In this document: one piece after another, positions 22,173 through 33,940 of the stretch
Layout: each line of letters begins with the position of its first letter
How positions within the stretch are numbered: the stretch's first letter is position 1
Assembly: GCA_036186865.1 (NCBI GenBank)
Contig: AP025071.1
Location: forward strand, 10,709,879-10,773,878
Direction: 5' to 3'
DNA: 64,000 nt
Source of the DNA: Eustoma russellianum
Lineage: Eukaryota > Streptophyta > Magnoliopsida > Gentianales > Gentianaceae
Notes under the pieces: model-generated
The model's input: the letters and a program-made list of their open reading frames with translations, nothing else
What the model was told of the DNA's origin: nothing
The model's database searches: none
Position numbers and translations under genes: made by a program

Positions 22173-24609
22173 TGTAGGACCTGCAAGGCACCACTAGAAG
22201 GGGGGCTTAATAGTGGGTGCGGAAAATTTGGTTTTTAAAATGTTTTGACACAAAAACCCAACTTCTGAAAACAGTTTCTGTTTTGAGGTCCTGTTTTGCA
22301 ACGTTTGAAAAACAAGGTTACAAGAGTTCAAAAATTCTGAACTTTTTACAGACTGTAGTCTCAGATGTTGTGAGTATCTCCTAAAAATTTCAGATAAAAA
22401 TGCAACCTCTGACCCTTTGAAAAATCGTTTGTTGTCAAATTGCACAAATATGCAAGAAATAGTAGTCTGATTTAAAAACTTTATTCCGATTTATCCGTAA
22501 CTCCAAATGGTCTGAAAATTTACTGACAATACCCTTACTATATGTATTTAAATGGGTTCAAAACAGTTTTGAAACATTCCTTTGGGAAGTATGTCAAATA
22601 CGTTCAAGTTCACAACCTTTGCAAGTCTGAAAATAAGATTGCACTAGTCTCAGAACTATTATCGTTTGAATGACTTATACTTGTCCAAAAGGGTAGAAAC
22701 TTGTGCCAAATGAAACTTAACAGTTGTGGCTATGTTTTTGCAAAATTTTACAATTTATGAAATTCGTTTACTATTCTTAAGATTTCGATGAAGTGGATAC
22801 AGAATGCTGGAAACTGAAAATACTATGCAGTAAAGTAAAGAACACAAGGAATTTTATACTGGTTCGGTTAAATGAACCTACTCCAGTCTTCGAGGACAAC
22901 TTCCTCGGTTATCACTAAACAAAATACACCTTACCACAAGGGTTGCTGGAGTTACACACCAACTCCAACCATTTACAAACGACGCAAGCAATCACAACTA
23001 TCACGAACACCACCACCGAGCGGATGAAGGTTTGATCACACCTTGACCAACCTTTAACAACAATGATGCATGTATGGTGGTATGAATAAAGCCTATTAAA
23101 CATGTTTGAATATGAGTACAATAGGCTTGAGAGAGATGGCGAAGAAAGAAATGTAGAAGAAGAGAGTAGAGAGTCTTTTTGCGCTTTGGAAATTGTAAGA
23201 CTTGTCTTGCATTTGTTTGCTCTTCCTCTCCTCCTTTTATTTGACATTGGCCACCCCCCTTAGGGCATCATCCCATCTTGGAAATTCTCTTTTAAGTCCT
23301 TTGAAGAATTTCTTGTATAGATGTGACATCAACTTACTTACTTGGCACAACTTGATTGGATGATTGTCTTGGCTTTGCTTACTTGGCACTCTTTGATTGG
23401 ATAAGATTTGTCATCACTTGATGACTTTAAAAATCTGAGAATATCATCTAAAACATGTGCAAAAATAGTAGCAAAAACATTTCCAAATAGCATACAATCA
23501 ATGCATACTAATTTGCAAAGTAAATTAGCCTCCATTATGTCCAAAACTCGGCCAGCACCATTTGTATCACATGCTGAAGCATGTGCAATAATCTCAAGGA
23601 TTTGAAATTGTTACCATATTACTACACATCAATCCCTTGAATATTGAGAAGCAAATTGATCACATTTAAGAGAAAATTCTGCCACCATTGACTCACACAT
23701 GCTGAATTTTCAGCATGTGTTACATTTGTAACAAAGTTTAAAATATTACCTTGTGTAGCTTCCTCCATTATGTCACTAACCTTGTGTAGTCCATTCTTCA
23801 CCAATAAAGATACCAACTAAGATCCACATAAGCTGCACCAAGGCTGAGTAGGTGTGTATATTCATCTTGAAGATGTGCTGAATTTATTTTTGTAAACTTT
23901 TTAAAATAGTGCACAATAATTATACACATATGGTATATTCCAATCAGCCCTAATTTGAATATTCTAGAACACTTTAGTATGTATTGAATATGTAAAATGT
24001 GTCTAGATACATGTTACATGTCATGCCAAAAACGTTCCATGTATTGTGTTCGTAGAAAACTGAATTTTCGACTTTTGTCGATTACGCGATTTTTCTTTGA
24101 TTAAATTCAAAATTTGTTCACATGTTATATATATTATGTCATACATAATATACATAATATAAATTTAATATTCAGATCGAATGGCTGATTAAAGTGGCGC
24201 CCCCATGTGCTTGAAAAGATGAATTTGGAATCTCCACAATTTGGCCTTAATTGGGGATGATTTGTATGTGCCAACATGGAATGATTTTATGGCTGAGTGT
24301 ACCATGTAAACCACGAAATTTGTGGCCATTTTTGAAGTGTAGGGACTGGCCATCTATATATGTCAAGTACATGACATGTTAGCGAAGTTTCGGTAGTCAC
24401 CCGATACGACAATTTTTGGTTTAGAACCTTGTAACGTGTCGTTATAATTTTGTCATCACCATGACATATATCATATGATATAAGACCTGAATATACTCAT
24501 AAATATCAGGTAAGTATAGTGGTGTAACGTTGACATACGTTCATAATATATGTAACGTGTCAATAGTGCATCGGAATATATATGTATAGTGCCTTTTAAA
24601 AAAAAATCC

Positions 24610-24670
<61 letters not shown>

Positions 24671-25079
24671 GAAAAACGTGTGAAGAGGTAGGAGGAGAAT
24701 TTCCATTCTTCAATTTGTTGCCTTCATTCCTTTTTCAAATATATCTCCGGCCATTCTTCAATTTGTTGCCTTCATTCCTTTTTCAAATATATCTCCATTT
24801 AATGAACTACTTAGTTCATTTAACTAAGTACTTCACTTAATGAACTAATTTAGTTCATTAATGGTGGCACCTAAAAATAGTTCAAACACAACAAATGTTT
24901 GCCATTTGATGTAAGATTTAAAGCTTCATGGCTAGTTAGTATGGCAACATTATATAGAAAGTATATAAGGCAAGTTTGTCAAAAAAACTTGTCAAGTCAT
25001 AAATTGTGTCATGCATTTCTTTAGCTCACGTTATTTAAATCATGCATTTTTGTGAATCACTCAAACTTTTTTCTCAACA
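22173..25079 (-). repeat. 5' LTR of SIRE element A
   Basis: It runs TGTAGGACC to TTCTCAACA on the plus strand and pairs with 14356-17173. Differences from its partner include a (TA)n expansion at 24611-24667 and a direct repeat GGCCATTCTTCAATTTGTTG near 24700-24775 caused by a duplicated segment of about 47 bp. These postdate insertion, because the two LTRs are identical when an element lands. Confidence 0.85.
24611..24667. repeat. (TA)n microsatellite in the LTR
   Basis: About 27 TA dinucleotides, against only a few in the same place in the partner LTR (near 16790-16810). Confidence 0.9.
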
Positions 25080-25084
25080 ATTTG

Positions 25085-25239
25085 TACGGGCAGATGTACA
25101 TAAAGCACACATTGTCTCCCTAGGAAAAGCATGTCGGTAATGTAATGTTATCTGTGTACGTCCTTTGAGCGTGGGAAACATCTGCAACAAGACAAACAAT
25201 CATGACTACAAACAAAAGGGCCATTTGAGACTTAGCCAT
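25085..25239 (-). pseudogene. Remnant of a secreted cysteine-rich peptide gene
   Basis: From ATG 25237-25239 the minus strand encodes MAKSQMALLFVVMIVCLVAD, then VSHAQRTYTDNI: a short basic N-region, a hydrophobic core and a small-residue cleavage site (SHA before Q), an almost ideal plant signal peptide. The mature part has Cys in TCFS, then a TAG stop (25120-25122) and, in the same frame, GDNVCFMYICPYK with two more Cys. The frame then runs into the SIRE LTR at 25079, so the C-terminus is lost or elsewhere. LINE 2 begins immediately upstream of the ATG. The family could be a defensin-like or other secreted Cys-rich peptide; I cannot name it. It is probably a pseudogene, because of the stop and the flanking insertions. 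Confidence 0.5.
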
Positions 25240-25245
25240 TTCGTA

Positions 25246-26129
25246 ATGCAGATGATTTGCTTGTGTTTCTAAATGGTGGATTATTGAACTTGAGGAGATT
25301 TCGAAGGTTCTTGCAATCATATCAATGGGCTTCAGTACAAGCAGTTAACTTTTAGAAGAGCCATTTTGTCCCAGCATCTTCCTTATCGCCCACATCGGTT
25401 CGGATGATGGAATATGAGTTACAAATGACATCTGTCTCATTACCCAACAAATATTTAGGTGTTCAATTACATAGAGGCAAAGAAAGGGCAGTACACTTTT
25501 TTAATTTAATCTCTTCTTTTCAGTCTAAGCTTAATATGTGGCAGAATAAATTTCTGAATCATGCAAGTAGACTGATATTAATTAAGCATGTTTTATCTGC
25601 GATACCTTTACACATGCTAGCAGCTTGCTCGCTTCCTGTGAGTGTTATTCGCATTTTGCAACGCTTAATGAGTAAATTCTTCTGGGGCAGTAATGAGGAT
25701 AAGATACGCCACTCTTGGGTTTCAGATGATAGATTATTTTAGCCAACAGATGACGGAGGGTTGGGAGTACAGAAGATAGAAGATCTTCAGATGGCCTATT
25801 CTTGTAGACTATGGTGGCGCTATAAGGCACAAGATTCTTTATGGAGTAAGTTTTTTCATTCAAGGTATGGCCATTGAAATTCAATGGAAATATGACTCAC
25901 AGACTCTCCAGTGTGGAAACTCATATGTCGAGTTCATTCTTTTTGCATGGAACATTTTTCGGATGGGCAGTTTTCAATACAAGAGGCATATGACAAAGTT
26001 CAAATGGTAGGTATTCGTCGATTATCTTTTCAGTTTGTATGGCACAAGAACATTCCCCCCAACATTCGGGTATTCATATGGAGGCTATATCAGAAAGCAT
26101 CACCCCTTCCGGAAAATCTACTCTGGTTT
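25246..26129 (+). pseudogene. LINE 2, left part: RT from the ADD motif onward
   Basis: It starts at the RT active site (ADDLLVFLNGGLLNLRRF), so it is 5'-truncated as LINE insertions often are, or joined there by deletion. One frame, with a few stops, continues: SLPNKYLGVQLHRGKERAVH, LNMWQNKFLNHASRLILIKH, DDGGLGVQKIEDLQ, then the start of zf-RVT (FQFVWHKNIPPNIRVFIWRL). The frame stops at the gypsy B boundary 26129/26130 and resumes in phase at 58368. It is a different copy from LINE 1, because both contain the same RT segment. Confidence 0.85.
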
Positions 26130-28907
26130 TGTAGCGCCCCGCACCCCGGCCCAGCCGGATACGGTGCGCCCGCCGTACTTCACTACGGAGAGTACCAGGC
26201 ATCGATCTATAACATGTCGTAGTCCATGATAAAATACATGGACTTTCATGCTTACGCGTCAACAAGTAAGCGAAACCGTGGCAGATTAAAAACTTTAAAT
26301 TAAAAACGTCTAATCATCATCAGTTTTACAACCCCAAATCATAAAGTATGGAAATTCCCAAAAGTAATTGTTTCAATCACAATTTCATAAAAGATCATTG
26401 ACCACAACCATCTCGTCATGTCTCCTAGGCCATCCATCTCTCGCACATCTACGGGTAAGGAACCCTAGGTTCATCTTCAATCCATTCCACTTTATTCCCT
26501 GCGGCCTCTAGGAGGAAAAATAGGGGGTGAGTGACAACGTCACCAGCAAGTATACCATAAACAATCATGCATTAAGTGGAAAGTACACACAAGAACCAAA
26601 TTCCCAAAATTCGGTTTAGAAACATACCTGACCTCCCATCCAACATCCGTAAGTAATCAGCTCATAACTTATCAAAGATTAAAACATATCAAAGTTCATA
26701 ACTCCTAAAGACTCATAACTGATAACAGTCCATAACTTATTAAAAGACCATCACTCAATAAAGACCATAACTTAGGAGCTACCAAGTCATAACAACTTAG
26801 CCTAAGTATCATGAATAAGATCATAGCTCGTAACAACCGTAATGAGATCGTAACTTAGGAAACGAAAGATAAAAGGATCATAACCTAAGTAACATTACAT
26901 CTAGCATTTGGCTAGCATCTCATCCCTTCAGCCAATAGCAACTATGATAATAAAATCATAACTTAGCCATGAAGCAAGTAATAACACAACCTAGTGCAAA
27001 TAGACTCAACATCATGCTCACGACCATATGCAATGCGTATGAATATGCAAATGTAGTGCACAATGAAACCATAAAAATCTTTTCCTTTCGTTCTTTCATT
27101 CAAAACATCATCATCAAGAAAACAAGAGAGTATTCAGATCGATTCTCCCGGATCTGAGGCGGTCACTTCTTCCCTTCGAATCTATTATTCCCGGATTCGG
27201 AGCGGTAACGTCATCACTTATCAGGTCTATTCTCTCCAGGCCTGAACGGTCGATATCAGGTCTATTCTCTCAAGGCCTGAACGGTCCATATCATCAGTTC
27301 AATTAACCCTGGATCTGGAGCGGGTCCTTACTGGCCAGGAAACACACGGTACCGGTGGAAAACGTTCTTTTATAAACAGAATCTTTTCTTTAAAAATGCT
27401 TTTCATCTTTCTTTCTCATAAAATTTGTTCCATAAATCATGTAAATGACGATGATGCAATGTATGACATGTACTATGCAATTCATGATATAATGCATTAC
27501 ATATACACATACGTACAACTTGTTCTTTATGCTGGAAAAATTTCCAGAATTGTCATTCCATATGCACGACCTTAAAACCCCGTGTTTTAAGCCCATTATC
27601 ATGAGTTCTTGTCATACATATGCATAAGAGTGTCATTTCTATTCGTAATATAATTTCTGTGGCGATACAAAACATGTAAGACACTTAATCTATTTAATTA
27701 CGAAACAGGGGCTGCTGAATTTCAGCAATGCAGCGTCCTGTCTTTTACCTTTCATATAAGGCCATTAGGCTTCATTTAATTTGGGCCAACTTTGAAAAAC
27801 TGCTGTAGACCCACCAATAATTAGTGATCATAAGCCCAATCCATATAACTAAGCCTAAGCCCACTAAAACAAGGCCTTACACCAAGTTCCGCAATTCTGC
27901 CCAAAATTCCAGCTTAGTAACGCCAACTTAACCTTGGTGATTACCCCTTAAAATAACCATGTTAAGTTAAGTGGTTTACTTATAAACACTCACATAGGTC
28001 TTAAGTAATTGTCATAAAAGTTTTGCGGAATTATAGTCTCGTTAAGGGGATCATTTATCCTTTTTACCAAAACGGTTACATGCTGAATTCTGCAATGACC
28101 AATTTTGCTACGAATTACGTTGTGACCAATGCATACGTCATTTTTCGAAAATTCAAACTCACACACTTAGAAATATATAGAGCTAGCATCCTACCAAAAA
28201 TCAGCCCAATTGCATATTTCTAAGGTCCATTTCCTGGTCAATCATTATGTCACATAGAACCTGCTCAGTCCAGTAATTTCCAGCATGACCAGTTTTAGTA
28301 AAAATTCCGTTAAACATAATTCGCAACTTCTTTTAACAAAATTCCAACTTTCACAATTACTATACACATAGGGCTTGTGTTATGCAAAAAATTAACTAAA
28401 TTGAATACCTCTACGGTTCATTTTCAGGTCGTACAACATGACACAGAAAACTGTTCAGCTGCAGTACCTCTGTTTGACCAGTTGTCACTAAATAATTTGT
28501 TAAGGATAAACCACAGCTCCTTTTATCAAAATTCCAACTCACACATTTACTACACACATAAGGCTATCACCATACAAAAAATTTAGCAACTTTGAACCCT
28601 TTAAGGTTCATTTCCAGGTCGTACAATCATGACACATAAAACTGTCCTGCTCCAGTACTTCTTTCTACCAACTCTTACTAAAAATTTCATTAAGGACAAA
28701 CCACAACTCCTTTTATTGAAATTCCAACTCATACATTTCATAAAAATATAAGGCTAACTTAATACCAAAAATTAGCAAATTTGAACACTCCTAAGGTTTG
28801 TATTCAGGTCACACAATCAGCTACACAAATCTGTCCAGCTCCAGTAGTTCCAGCACTTCTTCACTTTTATGGTTCAAGCATTTCCAATCAACTTCATTCC
28901 TTAAAAT
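26130..28907 (-). repeat. 3' LTR of gypsy B, first part
   Basis: It begins TGTAGCGCCCCGCACC on the plus strand and matches 53951-56730 almost base for base. It carries the LTR stem-loop (26531-26543), GC-rich repeats with CAGGCCTGAACGGTC (27135-27330), and the roughly 190-bp tandem array (28040-28900). It ends at the AAAAT duplication of the SIRE derivative (28903-28907). Confidence 0.9.
28040..28900. repeat. About 190-bp tandem array inside the gypsy B LTR
   Basis: Four to five diverged units. A marker of the form AAGGTTCATTTCCAGGTC recurs at about 28224, 28413, 28604 and 28795, a spacing close to 190 bp. Each unit also has TCCAGTA, an AACTCCTTTTA-CAAAATTCCAACT block and CATATAAGGCT-like words. 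The array is matched in the other B LTR (55880-56700) and, in opposite orientation, in gypsy C (about 35300-36060). Confidence 0.8.
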
Positions 28908-31900
28908 TGCAGGATCTGCAAGACACCACTAAAAGGGGGGGTTGAATAGTGGATGCGAAAAATGTGGTTTTTAAAATTAGTTTGAACCAAAAACCCAACT
29001 TCTGAAAACAGTTTCTGTTTTCAGGACTAGTTTTAAAACGTTTTGAAAACTAGGTTTCAGGTCTTCAAAAATTCTTAAATTTGGAGAGAACTTATACTCA
29101 GATGTTATGAGTGTCTCCTAAAAATTTCAGATTAAAATTCAACCTCTAACCCTTTGAAAAATCGTTGGTGGTCAGATTGCGCGAATCTGCCAGAAACGGT
29201 AGACTGATTTAAAAAATTTATTCCAATTTGTACGTAACTCCAAATGTTCTGAAATTTTAACCATTAACCCCTTATATGTTATATTTAAATGAGTTGAAAC
29301 AGTTTTGAAAAATTCTTTTGGGAAGTTAGCCAAATACGATCAAAGTCTCAACATTTGCAAGCCTGAAAATCAGACTGCACTAGTCTCAGAACTTTGGATG
29401 TTTGGTTGACTTATACTTATCCAAAAGGGTTGAAACTTGCGCCAAAAGAATCTTAAAACGAGTGTCTATATTTCCTGAGAGTTTCGTGATTTTTGAAATT
29501 CGTTTACTATTTTTACGGATGTGATTAAAAAACAGTAAACAGTGCTGAAACAGAAAATCAGTGCTGAAAGTAAATGACACCAAGAATTTTATACTGGTTC
29601 GGTTATCAAAAACCTACTCCAGTCTTCGAGGAACACCTTCCTCGGTTCACACTAGTCACACAACACAAATACACCTTACCACAGGGTTGATGGAGTTACA
29701 CACCCACTCCAACCCTTTGCAAACCTTGTATGATGAATACAATTACGCACGAACACCACCACCTTGCAAGAATGAAGATTGATCACACCTTTATCAATAT
29801 TTTACAAAGATATAGAATATGTTATGGTCGAAGATAACCCTATTCAAGAATATGAATATAAGTACAATAGGCTTTTAGAGGAAGAAAGAAAGAGAGTGAA
29901 GAAGAAGGAGTGCTAGGCGTTTTTTATCACAAGAATGTGATGCTTGTTCTTGTCTTTTGTTTTGCTCATCTCCTTTCCTTTTAAGCTTATGGCCGTCCCC
30001 CCCTAGGTGCTCTCCCCTCTTGAAAATTGTCTTCTAAGTCCTTGGGAGAATGTGTGGCATCATTGTGACATGATCTTGCTTACTTGGCACCTTCTCATTG
30101 GATGATCATTTAACCTTTGCTTACTTGGCACTTCATGATTGGTTGAATGTTGTCATCATTTGATGACTTGGAAAATCTGAAAATTCCACTAAAATCATGT
30201 GCCGAAATCAACATAAATTAGTTGTCATAACTCATAAGATTATCATCCAAATCAAGCAAGATAATATTTCTCCACACAAGGTGATAAAATCGGCCATAAT
30301 GAGTAGTTGACATGCAGAAATTTCAGCATGTGATACATGGTGATATAATTCAAATTTCTTCCAAATTTTCATTGATTTTTCTTTTAAAATAAATCACCAA
30401 TTAGTAGCAAATATTCTCATCATTTTGGAAATAAAATTTTGACATCAACATGGCCACAAAATCGGCCAAGGTACATTCCCACACATGCTAAAAAATTTCA
30501 GCATGTGTGATATTCAAGATATCACATTTTATGACTTTGTATCTTATTCAAATTACTTCCAATTCTCCTTCAATCAATCACATAATTCAAGACACAAAAT
30601 TTGTCTAATTTTGGAGAGGAAATTCGGCCACCCTTTAGTACACATGCTGAAATTTTCAGCGTGTGTTACAAATGAGATAAAGTTTAAAACATTACCTTTT
30701 GTAGCTTCTTTCTTTGAATCACCAACATTGTATGATTGATTCTTGACCAATCAATATGCCAACAAGGCTCCACATATGCTCCATCTCAACTGATATAGGC
30801 GTGTGAATAGATTTGTCCATGTGCTGAATATTATTTTTGCAAACTTTGTAAAATAGTGCACATTTAATAATACACACATGGCATATTCCAATCAGCCCTT
30901 AATTTAATTTTCTAGAACACTTTAAGATGTATGAAATATGTAAAAAGTGTCTAGATACGTGTCGTATGATGTGCCAAAAATGTTCCATGTGTTGTGTACG
31001 TAGAAAACCGAATTTTCGATGTTTATCGATTACCCGATTTTTCTCTAATTAAATTCAAACTTTTTGCACATGTTATATATATATATTATGTTACACATAA
31101 TATATATAATATAAAATTTTAATTCTCCGCACTTGGCTGGTCTAAAGTGGCGCCATTAACATGTGACAAAATTGAAATTGGAATCTCCACTATTTGGCCT
31201 TAATGTGGGGTGATTTGTGTGTGCCAACATGGAATGATTTTATGGCTGAAAATATCATCATATGCACGAAAATAATAAGTATTTTTGAAGTGTAGGGACT
31301 GGCCATCTATTTATGGCAAGTACGTGACATGTTGGCAAAGTTTCGGTATTCGCCCGATACGACAATTTTTGGTTTAGAACCTTTTAACGTGTAGTATTTA
31401 ATTTGTCATCACCATGACTTATATCATATGATATAAGACCTGAATATACTCATAAATATGAGTTAAGTATGGTGGTGTGACGTTAACGTACGTATGTAAA
31501 ATATATAACGTGTCGGTAGTACGTTGGAATGCATGTGTATGTGCCTTTTTCAAAAAATCTGAAAATATATATTTATATATATATATGTAGGCGTGTATAT
31601 GTGGTGAAGAGAGGAGGAGGAGACTTTCTTTTCTTAGTCTTGTTGCCTTTGTGCCTTGTTCAAATGTAGCTTCCTTTAATGAACTACTTAGTTTAATTAA
31701 CTAAGTACTTCACTTAATGAACTAGTTTAGTTCATTAATGGTGGCACCTGAAAATAGTTCAAACACAACAAATGTTGCCATTTGATGTAAGCTTTGAAGC
31801 TTCATGGCTCGTTAGTACGACAACATTATATATGAACTATATAAGGCAACTTTCATGCAACAACGTGTTATGTCATAAAATATGTCATGCATTTTTTTGT

Positions 31901-31955
31901 AACACGTTATTTAAATCATGCATTTTGAAATCACTCAAACCCCTTTGTCTCAACA
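28908..31955 (-). repeat. LTR1 of the tandem SIRE derivative
   Basis: It runs TGCAGGATCTGC (TGTAGGATC in LTR3) to TTGTCTCAACA, 3048 bp. It carries CATGCTGAA palindromes at about 30311, 30481 and 30640, the CGATACGACAATTTTTGG block (31355-31372) and the AATGAACTA repeats (31676-31738). Confidence 0.9.
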
Positions 31956-33160
31956 ATCTCCCCCTTTTGATGATTTTCAAAATAACCTACATACATGATT
32001 TAAATCTTATCGCTCCCCTCCAATTCTGCATAAATTAAACTTTTAAATTTCAATTTTCAAATTCGCTCCCCTTGATTTATGCAATTAATCTTTCTCTCTC
32101 CCCCTTATATCATGCATTCTCTCCCCCTTTATTTTGGAAAGACAATCAAAAGCGCATGTAGAGATGAAAAAGAAATCATGCATTTTATAATATCAAACGT
32201 GCGTTCGTAAGAGTTATTTAGTCAACCCTTTGAATATGTCTCTTTTGGTACCCAAATTTGGGTGACCTTTCTAGGTCTTCCAAAAGGTGAGAAAGGTGAT
32301 GAAAACGCAACATAGTATACGTTGGGGGAAAATGCGTTTGGCCTTTGGCCAAGAATCCCATCATGCATACAGTATGGCTTCTGTTTTTGATATGCATTTC
32401 GGTTTGCATGCACGGGACGTGATCTAGATGCATTTTTGTGATATGAGTGTCGCGTATGCATCACTTGTTTCTTCTCATATCTATATGGAACATAATTATA
32501 TTTTACATGATGTGAAGAAGAAGCACGATAAGATGTCATAGGAAAAGGTCTATGCGTCTTCTTAGATGCCACATATGTCTTTGATGCATCTATTTTCTTA
32601 GATGAAATGAATTTGGTTGGTTTATTTAGTGACTTACTTTTCTCAACATATCCTAGTCCGGTTTTGTCATTATCATGCTTTTGTGAAGAAATGATGTGAT
32701 CTAGCATGTTTGTTCCCGTGTCAAATTGTTTCACCATTTTCTCTACATCTGCATTCCTTGATTTCAAGTTTGAAATAACGGATTTTAATTCAGTGTTCTC
32801 GGATGTCAATGATGAAATTTCAGACTTTAATGAATTTATAATGCGTGACGACTCTTCTTTTGAATCGTTTAATTGAGACACAAGATCTTTGTTAGAAGAT
32901 TCTAACAGTTTCTTGTCTTCAATTAACCGTTTCTTTTGTTTTGCAAGAGTTCTAGCAAACTTATGTAATTCAAGATATTCAACCTATAAATCATCATAAG
33001 AAAGTTCAGAATCCGAATCAGAATCAGAATTTACCTCATCTTCAAATAGTGGAGGCATTTGGCTTGACATATCTTTTTCTTCGGTTTCGTGGCTAGTGGT
33101 TGCCCCTCACAAAGATCGTTGGATCTTCTTGTTGTGAGTGTTCCTGCGCTCTGATACCAA
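31956..33160 (-). pseudogene. Internal region 1 with broken short gag (SIRE derivative)
   Basis: The same layout as internal 2: polypurine tract at 31956, gag remnant, primer site TGGTATCAGAGC at 33148-33159. The gag frame has lost its first ATG (the codon at about 33111-33113 is no longer Met) and has a TAG in DDL*VEYL near 32986. A 220-codon open part (32222-32881) still gives the coiled coil (SSLTSENTELKSVISNLKSR), the GTNMLDHIISSQKHD block and the basic Tyr/His-rich tail ending FGRPRKVTQIWVPK. IWVPK is where the protease region would begin in a full element. Confidence 0.85.
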
Positions 33161-33940
33161 TTAGGATTTGCAAGGCACCACTAGAAGGGGGGGTTTGAAT
33201 AGTGGGTGCGGAAAATGTGGTTTTTAAAATTAGTTTGAACCAAAAACCCAACTTCTGAAAACAGTTTATGTTTTCAGGACTAGTTTTAAAACATTTTGAA
33301 AACTAGGTTTCAGGTCTTCAAAAATTATGAAATTTGTATAGAACTCAGATGTTATAAGTGTCTCATAAAAATTTCAGATAAAAATTCAACCTCTAACCCC
33401 TTGAAAAATCATTGGTGGTCAGATTGCACGAATCTGCCAGAAACGGTAGACTGATTTAAAAAATTTATTTCTATTTGTACGTAACTCCAAATGTTCTGAA
33501 ATTTTAACCACTAACCCCTTATATGTTATATTTAAATGAGTTGAAACAGTTTTGAAAACTTCTTTTGGGAAGTTAGTCAAATACGATCAAAGTCTGAACC
33601 TTTGCAAGCCTGAAAATCAGACTGCACTAGTCTCAGAACTTTGGACGTTTGGTTGACTTATACTTATCCAAAAGAGTTGAAACGTGCGCCAAAAGAACCT
33701 TGAAATGTGTGGCTATGTTTCCTGAAAGTTTCGTGATTTTTGAAATTCGTTTACTATTTTTACGGACATGATTAAAAACAGTAAACAGTGCTGAAAGTAA
33801 ATGACACCAAGAATTTTATACAGGTTCGGTTATCAACAACCTACTCCAGTCTTCGAGGAACACCTTCCTCGGTTCATACTAGTCACACAACACAAATACA
33901 CCTTACCACAGGGTTGATGGAGTTACACACCAACTGCAAC
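33161..33940 (-). repeat. LTR2 of the tandem SIRE derivative, first part
   Basis: It starts TTAGGATTTGC, lacking two bases of TGTAGGATC, directly after the primer site of unit 1. It matches LTR1 from 28908 and LTR3 from 46830 until 33935, then gypsy C begins after GCAAC at 33936-33940. Confidence 0.85.

Larger units (their letters stand above)
14356..25079 (-). mobile_element. SIRE-type Ty1/copia element A, both LTRs present
   Basis: A minus-strand element of 10.7 kb: 3' LTR 14356-17173, internal 17174-22172, 5' LTR 22173-25079. Domains run gag, protease, integrase, RT, RNase H, the Ty1/copia order. The primer site is next to the 5' LTR and a polypurine tract next to the 3' LTR. Gag with a UBN2-type domain and coiled-coil tail, the KKQASVALST RNase H motif and long LTRs point to the SIRE/Maximus lineage. 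All domains carry stops or shifts and part of the integrase is deleted. The target-site duplication is not clear: ATTTG follows at 25080 and ATTTT precedes 14359, which would fit only if the LTR lost its first three bases. Confidence 0.85.

Noticed and set aside
14356..25079. Possible envelope-like gene, as reported for some SIRE elements
   Set aside because: Between the RNase H end (about 17390) and the polypurine tract (17187) there are only about 200 bp, with no coding potential.
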